From positions 1 through 8,946 of the forward strand of contig JAIXUR010000327.1 of the NCBI GenBank assembly GCA_027483425.1: a DNA stretch of 8,946 bases, written 5' to 3'. The notes below the pieces were generated by a model, which was given only the letters and a program-made list of their open reading frames with translations, was not told the DNA's origin and ran no database searches. The translations under genes and the position numbers were made by a program. Source of the stretch: Cyanobacteriota bacterium (GTDB taxonomy: Bacteria; Cyanobacteriota; Cyanobacteriia; Phormidesmidales; Phormidesmidaceae). The stretch's first letter is position 1. Each line of letters opens with the position of its first letter. Shown in pieces: positions 5,416 through 8,946 of this stretch.

Positions 5416-6768
5416 TTAGGCGCTGATCAGCGGTATCGCCTTGGCTTTAAAGTCGGCTTTGACCAGGGCACTCACCGCCGCCTCGGGGTCTTTGACCCGA
5501 AACTGGGCCCCGAGCCGCACAAACTGCCGGTGCTGGTTAGCCCCGATCACCGCAATCACGGGGACGCGGGCATACTTGGGGTCATCCCCCTGGTTGTTGC
5601 GAATCACGTTGCGCAGGCGGTGCTGCTGCTCAATGTCGCCCGCCAGGCGCGGGTCAAGCTCTACCATGACCATGCGCACGTCTTCGATCGGCTCGGCATC
5701 GTCGATGATGAACTGCACACGGTCGTCGCGGCGATCGACCTTGCCCCAGATCATCAGGCGCTTGTCTGCCAGGATATGTTGCCCAATGCGCTCAAAGGAT
5801 TTGGGAAACACCACCGCCTCTGATTGGCCGGTGAGGTCTTCAATCTGGACGATCGCCATGCGGTCCCCTTTTTTGGTCACCACTGGCTTCACCGCCGCCA
5901 AAATGACGATCGCACTGAGGGTGACGTTATCGGGCTGTTCGTGCAGTTCGCTGAGGTTAATGGGGGCCAGCACCCGCGCCGATCGCTGCACCGACTTGAG
6001 GGGATGGTCGGAGATATAAAAGCCCAGCAGCTCTTTTTCTTGGCGGAGCTTTTCTTGGGAATCAAAGTCTGCCACCGGGGGGGCTTGGGGGGCGGTGTCG
6101 TAGCTAGCGGCGGCGGATGTTGCCTGGGTGTCGCCGCCGCCGAGCATCATATCGAACAGGTTGCCCTGGCCAATGTCGCGATCCTTGGCTCGTCCCTGGG
6201 CCCAGTCGACGACCAGCTCCAGATCGCGCATGAGCTGGTTGCGGTTGCGGCCAAAGGCATCGAGGGCACCGGAGAGAATCAGGGCCTCCAGGGCGCGGCG
6301 GTTAACGGAGTGGAGATCGATGCGATCGCACAATTCCGCCAGCGACCTAAACGGCCCCTCTGCCTCGCGGTTCTTGAGAATGCACTCGATCGCCCCCAGA
6401 CCCACATTGCGCACCGCCGAGAGGCCAAACAAAATGCTTTTGTCCTCGGGGGTAAAGTCCACTAGGGAGCGATTGATATCGGGCGGCAGCACCTCAATGC
6501 CCATGGCGATGCAGTTGGCAATGTGCATCTGCACCTTGTCCTGGTCGCCGCTGTTGGAGGTCAGCAGCGCCGCCATGTACTCCACGGGGTAGTTGGCCTT
6601 CAGGTAGGCGGTCTGAAAGGTAACAAACCCGTAGGCAGTAGAGTGAGACTTGTTGAAGCAGTTAGCGGCCACCGGGCCATCGGCCAGCAAAAAATTGTGG
6701 TCATGGGCGACCCCAATGTCGTAGACGGGCTGCACTCCCAAGGACTGACGACTGACAATTTTGACCAC
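5416..6768 (-). CDS. dnaE: DNA polymerase III alpha subunit, C-terminal half with DnaE split-intein C fragment
   Basis: This 450-residue protein is the second half of the cyanobacterial split DnaE. Residues 1-36 are the intein C fragment and C37-F-N is the first extein residue set. The extein continues with the conserved polymerase segment SHSTAYGFVTFQTAYLKANYPVEY and a helix-hairpin-helix region (about 112-173: GLSAVRNVGLGAI... LILSGALDAFG). A low-complexity linker (about 211-232) and an OB-fold (about 282-361: VTLSAIVILAAVKPVVTKKGDRM... AVVFPKSF) follow, then a C-terminal domain. After trans-splicing to the N-terminal product it forms the replicative polymerase catalytic subunit; the PHP and palm/catalytic aspartate regions are on the other half and are not in this window. 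The start is the GTG at 6768: AAGAGG lies 6 bases before it and MVKI-type starts are usual for this intein. An earlier in-frame GTG at 6795 would add nine non-homologous residues. Length is normal for the family. Confidence 0.97.
   Translation of the reverse strand: MVKIVSRQSLGVQPVYDIGVAHDHNFLLADGPVAANCFNKSHSTAYGFVTFQTAYLKANYPVEYMAALLTSNSGDQDKVQMHIANCIAMGIEVLPPDINRSLVDFTPEDKSILFGLSAVRNVGLGAIECILKNREAEGPFRSLAELCDRIDLHSVNRRALEALILSGALDAFGRNRNQLMRDLELVVDWAQGRAKDRDIGQGNLFDMMLGGGDTQATSAAASYDTAPQAPPVADFDSQEKLRQEKELLGFYISDHPLKSVQRSARVLAPINLSELHEQPDNVTLSAIVILAAVKPVVTKKGDRMAIVQIEDLTGQSEAVVFPKSFERIGQHILADKRLMIWGKVDRRDDRVQFIIDDAEPIEDVRMVMVELDPRLAGDIEQQHRLRNVIRNNQGDDPKYARVPVIAVIGANQHRQFVRLGAQFRVKDPEAAVSALVKADFKAKAIPLISA
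6661..6768 (-). other. DnaE split intein, C-terminal fragment (IntC)
   Basis: Thirty-six codons precede the Cys codon at 6660-6658. Block F reads VYDIGVAHDHNFLLADG (residues 15-31), with the conserved Asp17 and His24. Block G ends GPVAAN, with the terminal Asn36 that cyclises, followed by the nucleophile Cys37. The residue before the terminal Asn is Ala instead of the His found in most inteins, which is normal for DnaE split inteins. All residues needed for trans-splicing appear intact; the matching IntN must be encoded elsewhere in the genome. Confidence 0.95.
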
Positions 6769-6774
6769 GACTGA

Positions 6775-6780
6775 CCTCTT
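6775..6780 (-). promoter_or_regulatory. Ribosome binding site deciding the GTG start of dnaE-C
   Basis: AAGAGG on the minus strand, 6 bases before the GTG at 6768-6766. It lies inside the longer open frame, supporting initiation at the GTG and not at the upstream GTG at 6795. Confidence 0.6.
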
Positions 6781-6812
6781 GATAAAACTGCACACCCAAG
6801 ACTTCTATCTTC

Positions 6813-7535
6813 CTAGGCCTCTGGCTCAACCCCTAATGCTCTCAACTGAGCTGCCAGACGTTCTGCCCGTTGAGACTCCTGTTCGGCTGGGGTGAGCATC
6901 CACTGCTGGTCGCGATTATACCAGCGCAGCCACAGGCGGTTTATGCCCTGGTATTCTCCTTCCCACAGGCCCAGGCCCAATTCGGCATCTTCTAACCAGA
7001 CACCCTGCCCTTCGATAGGCAGAGGATGGTAACGGGTCATCATCAGGCCGAAGGGCTGTAGCTCGTTAGTGTACCGGTTAAAGACGATGTAGTAGGGAAT
7101 TCTCAAAATTTGCTCATAGACCGTCCATTTGTTGGGCGGCTTGCTGGCGTCACGCAGGGTACGGCCCAGGTCTTCGGCCTCGGTACCGGGCGAGAGTAGT
7201 TCTACAGCGACCAAAGGAGTTACGCCTTCTTGCCAGGTGACGTAGCTCAAACGCAGGTCTTGCTCGTTGTAGAGGCGAGACACCCCTAATACGCCAAACC
7301 AGTCGGGGCGTTTGTACCACTGCACATGGTTAGAGTCGTAGTATAAGTTGAGGTCGCTGGCAGAAAAGATCTGGTCGGCGGAGTAGGTGGGTGGACGAAA
7401 AGTGAGACGCAGTAGCTCAGGCTGGAGCAGGTGAAACTCATCGGGCAAACCAGGCTCCTCCGGGTTTTCGCTGGGAAGATCGTACATGGTGGGCAGGGTG
7501 GCTTTGGCGGATTGTGGAGGGTTAGTTTGGTACAT
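6813..7535 (-). CDS. Uma2 family (DUF820) PD-(D/E)XK nuclease-like protein
   Basis: The 240-residue protein matches the Uma2/DUF820 family, greatly expanded in cyanobacteria. These have a restriction-endonuclease-like fold but mostly unknown roles. Recognisable elements are SASDLNLYYD (59-67 region), the KRPDWFGV motif with Asp78, and PLVAVELLSPGTEAEDLG (107-124) with Glu112. NKWTVYEQ with Lys136 follows, then the YYIVFNRYTNELQ strand (148-160). The C-terminus has the usual charged helical tail (TPAEQESQRAERLAAQLRALGVEPE). The ATG at 7535 has GGTGA 7 bases upstream; the frame extends to a TTG at 7556 with no support. It ends 44 bases before the dnaE-C start on the same strand, so read-through into dnaE-C is possible, but a functional link is unlikely. 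Active nuclease status is not provable here, since the third-strand ExK arrangement is replaced by E-L-L plus the displaced Lys. Confidence 0.9.
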   Translation of the reverse strand: MYQTNPPQSAKATLPTMYDLPSENPEEPGLPDEFHLLQPELLRLTFRPPTYSADQIFSASDLNLYYDSNHVQWYKRPDWFGVLGVSRLYNEQDLRLSYVTWQEGVTPLVAVELLSPGTEAEDLGRTLRDASKPPNKWTVYEQILRIPYYIVFNRYTNELQPFGLMMTRYHPLPIEGQGVWLEDAELGLGLWEGEYQGINRLWLRWYNRDQQWMLTPAEQESQRAERLAAQLRALGVEPEA

Positions 7536-7685
7536 AGTGCCGTCACCAGAGTGCAAAACAATCTAACAGGGGGGTCATGCCTGTAGAGGCGAGTGCTGGT
7601 CGCCAAGGTAACTGGGTGGCGATCGCGTCTTTAATATCTATCAGGATACAAGGCAAATAAGTAGGGCAGGCCGACTCAACTGTCT

Positions 7686-7719
7686 GCCCATCAGCTCAGT
7701 CATCCCTGGGCTGATGGGC
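7686..7719. repeat. Inverted repeat in the 7536-7898 intergenic region
   Basis: GCCCATCAGC (7686-7695) pairs perfectly with GCTGATGGGC (7710-7719) around a 14-base loop. It lies between the hepT stop and the Uma2 start, both on the minus strand, and could end transcription of the toxin-antitoxin pair, although no U-tract follows. The rest of this 363-base spacer holds a HIP1 site at 7619-7626 and no tRNA, convincing promoter or conserved gene that I can see; a 27-codon plus-strand ATG frame at 7577 looks like chance. Confidence 0.4.
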
Positions 7720-7898
7720 CTGGTGAACCTATTCCAGGTGAGACATCTGCGGACAGCGCCAAGGCCTCCGAGCTCTGCATAGCCACCGTTCGAGTAAATG
7801 GCTTAATGCAAGAGAATACAGGTACAGACGCTCCCCGTCAACCGTAGAACCCAAATGCTCCGTAAGGCACGCTATGGACTGTGGAAGTACATCACAGG

Positions 7899-8270
7899 CT
7901 AGGAAAGGGAACTGCGAATCATTTGGATCGCTTGCTTTAGGGGTTCAATATCTTGATGACAGATAAAATAAACTTCCTCAGCATCAATATTGAAGTAATC
8001 GTGGGCTAATAGATTTCTAATCCCCGTTACGCCCGCCCAATTGATCTCAGGATGTTGATCAAAGAAATCTTGATCAATCAACTTGCCAATTCGCTGAACA
8101 TTTTCGCCGATCGCAATCAGCATCATTGCGATCGCATCCAACCGATCTAACCCCGATTCATCTCGCAAAAAGTCCTCAGGCGATTGAATACCTGAAAACC
8201 GCCGTTCAATGCGTCTGATCGCTTCTTCGGTTTCTAGAAATAGCTCCAGAAGCAGAGGCCGATCATACAT
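7899..8270 (-). CDS. hepT: HepT-like HEPN ribonuclease toxin (DUF86)
   Basis: The 123-residue all-helical protein carries the HEPN signature RX4HXY at residues 85-92 (R85-NLLA-H90-D-Y92), the RNase active site of DUF86/HepT toxins. The upstream helix DRLDAIAMMLIAIGENVQRIGK (42-63) and the final HQDIEPLKQAI (105-115) are also typical. In characterised HepT-MntA pairs, the toxin cleaves RNA (tRNA in one system) and is silenced when MntA adds AMP to the tyrosine of this motif; Tyr92 is conserved here. The ATG at 8270 overlaps the mntA stop by 8 bases (ATGTATGA) with GAGG about 6 bases upstream, so translation is likely coupled. A longer frame begins at a TTG at 8288 but lies deeper inside mntA. 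Codon and GC use look somewhat more AT-rich than the envelope cluster, consistent with a mobile defence/TA module. Confidence 0.93.
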   Translation of the reverse strand: MYDRPLLLELFLETEEAIRRIERRFSGIQSPEDFLRDESGLDRLDAIAMMLIAIGENVQRIGKLIDQDFFDQHPEINWAGVTGIRNLLAHDYFNIDAEEVYFICHQDIEPLKQAIQMIRSSLS

Positions 8271-8574
8271 ACACAGCCTCGTGGTCAATTCTGATTTTGA
8301 GATACGGGTTCATGCCATGCCAGTATCGAACCACATCGACATTTTTTCCAAAGATCTCTTCTAGCTCAGCCTTAAGGCAAGCCCGTTTTAGCATATCAGG
8401 TCGCATGTGAACAACAACATCAAGGTCGCTACCTTCATGGGCTTGGTCTCTAGAGACTGAACCAAAAACGCCGATCTGGCTGACTGAATACCGCTCTGCC
8501 AAGTCAGCCTTAATGGCGCGTAGCTGAACCAGCACCCCATCTCTATCAACTAAATTGACTGATTGAATCACCAT
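8263..8574 (-). CDS. mntA: MntA-like nucleotidyltransferase antitoxin
   Basis: This is a 103-residue minimal nucleotidyltransferase. The hallmark GSX10DXD motif is exact: G38-S39, then D50-L-D52 (FGSVSRDQAHEGSDLDVVV). A third acidic residue is available at D80 (KNVDVVRYW). The small size and position just before a HEPN gene identify it as the antitoxin of a HepT/MntA pair, which acts as an adenylyl- (AMP) transferase on the toxin. The ATG at 8574 has only a weak AGAGA-type ribosome binding site. It precedes and overlaps the toxin gene, the order that ensures antitoxin is made first. The final residues (KIRIDHEAVYV) are the region of overlap. Confidence 0.93.
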   Translation of the reverse strand: MVIQSVNLVDRDGVLVQLRAIKADLAERYSVSQIGVFGSVSRDQAHEGSDLDVVVHMRPDMLKRACLKAELEEIFGKNVDVVRYWHGMNPYLKIRIDHEAVYV

Positions 8575-8660
8575 AGGGAAGTCTCTGGCTCAGCGTTTGA
8601 GCTTATGTCTACAGTTTAGCGGCAACAGTGGTCAGTAGTTGCGATGCAATGCCTGCCCTC

Positions 8661-8897
8661 CTAATCGGGCAGTTCCTCAGTGAACCGGTCGATCGCATCC
8701 ACCATACCTTCAGAATACGACTCTAGAACAGTGGCGCAAACATGGAGGTCGGCAAGCGCCTGGCTAAATTCTTCGTCATCAGAATCTGAGGCTTCGAGGG
8801 TTTGAATAGCCGTAATGGCCTTCTCAAGCCGAGGCCGATACTCTGCTAAATATCGCTTGAGGCGAGTCAAGGACGATTGCGAAATAGCTTGAGTCAT
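8661..8897 (-). CDS. Small acidic helical protein of unknown function
   Basis: The 78-residue product is not recognised. It is predicted all-helical: a basic first helix (SSLTRLKRYLAEYRPRLEKAITAIQTLE, 8-35), an acidic stretch ASDSDDEEF (36-44) and a second amphipathic helix (about 45-70) with an acidic end (EELPD). A helical hairpin that binds a partner is a reasonable guess. There is no signal peptide. The ATG at 8897 has a strong AAAGGAG ribosome binding site with 9 bases spacing. The upstream frame ends in the same ATGA, so it is probably translationally coupled to the gene entering from the right edge. It is 86 bases upstream of mntA on the same strand and could share its transcript, but no functional link is shown. 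Confidence 0.7.
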   Translation of the reverse strand: MTQAISQSSLTRLKRYLAEYRPRLEKAITAIQTLEASDSDDEEFSQALADLHVCATVLESYSEGMVDAIDRFTEELPD

Positions 8898-8946
8898 AAC
8901 TTAAGTCTCCTTTCAAGTTTGGCAATTTGTTGCCGACAGTTAGCTA
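8894..8946 (-). CDS. C-terminal tail of an unidentified gene entering from the right edge
   Basis: One minus-strand frame is open from the right edge to a TGA at 8896-8894 and would encode the last 16 residues ANCRQQIAKLERRLKL. The basic, helical, coiled-coil-like composition looks like a real C-terminus. Its stop overlaps the next gene's start as ATGA, the classical coupled arrangement. Only 53 bases are visible, so function cannot be judged and chance is not excluded. Confidence 0.45.
   Translation of the reverse strand, partial: ANCRQQIAKLERRLKL

Noticed and set aside
5441..6592. Long plus-strand open frames opposite dnaE-C
   Set aside because: They are antisense shadows of a strongly conserved gene in GC-rich DNA; composition is Arg/Ser-rich with no domain.
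7286..7606. Minus-strand 106-codon frame overlapping the start of the Uma2 gene
   Set aside because: It is out of frame with the recognised Uma2 protein, starts at TTG and is Cys/Thr/Pro-rich, typical of a shadow.
7557..7898. tRNA-like GTTCGAGTAAAT stretch near 7787
   Set aside because: There is no flanking T-stem pairing, acceptor stem or anticodon arm.
1..8946. CRISPR array, rRNA or complete insertion sequence
   Set aside because: No regularly spaced direct repeats, rRNA-like sequence or transposase gene is visible in the window.

Overview
This window looks like chromosomal DNA of a GC-rich, probably filamentous cyanobacterium (Leptolyngbya/Nodosilinea-like is a guess from general character only). 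The evidence is eight copies of the HIP1 octamer GCGATCGC (starting at 725, 882, 3454, 4409, 4983, 6322, 7619 and 8128) and, decisively, the C-terminal half of a split dnaE gene that begins with the C-terminal part of the DnaE split intein, an arrangement characteristic of cyanobacteria.

Region 1 (1-4028, all minus strand) is an envelope-related cluster. Read in the direction of transcription it contains: a secreted protein with LTxxQ motifs resembling Spy/CpxP (3324-4028); a protein with a novel-looking 68-residue N-terminal module, three SH3-like repeats and an M15 zinc peptidase domain (1733-3238); a protein with the same N-terminal module fused to a GH24 lysozyme domain (1012-1719), only 13 bases downstream; and the first 277 codons of an exported, beta-rich, probably outer-membrane protein that runs off the left edge (1-831). 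The two hydrolases would cut different bonds in peptidoglycan, and neither has a Sec signal peptide. A perfect 15-bp inverted repeat lies between the lysozyme and the last gene.

Region 2 (4029-5415) holds a 471-base divergent spacer with a 74-bp nested palindrome (MITE/REP-like), a candidate promoter and a tiny candidate ORF. It is followed by a plus-strand SAM-dependent methyltransferase-like gene (4500-5207) and an orphan open frame.

Region 3 (5416-7535, minus strand) holds dnaE-C (5416-6768, GTG start), whose product must be trans-spliced to an N-terminal half encoded elsewhere to make DNA polymerase III alpha, and a Uma2/DUF820 nuclease-like gene (6813-7535).

Region 4 (7536-8946, minus strand) has 363 non-coding bases with one hairpin, then a complete MntA/HepT (nucleotidyltransferase antitoxin / HEPN toxin) pair with an 8-base overlap. 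Beyond it lies a 78-residue acidic protein of unknown function with a strong ribosome binding site, coupled by an ATGA overlap to the tail of another gene that enters from the right edge.

Most starts given here are shorter than the longest open frame. They were chosen from Shine-Dalgarno position, paralogue alignment or family alignment, as explained in each entry.
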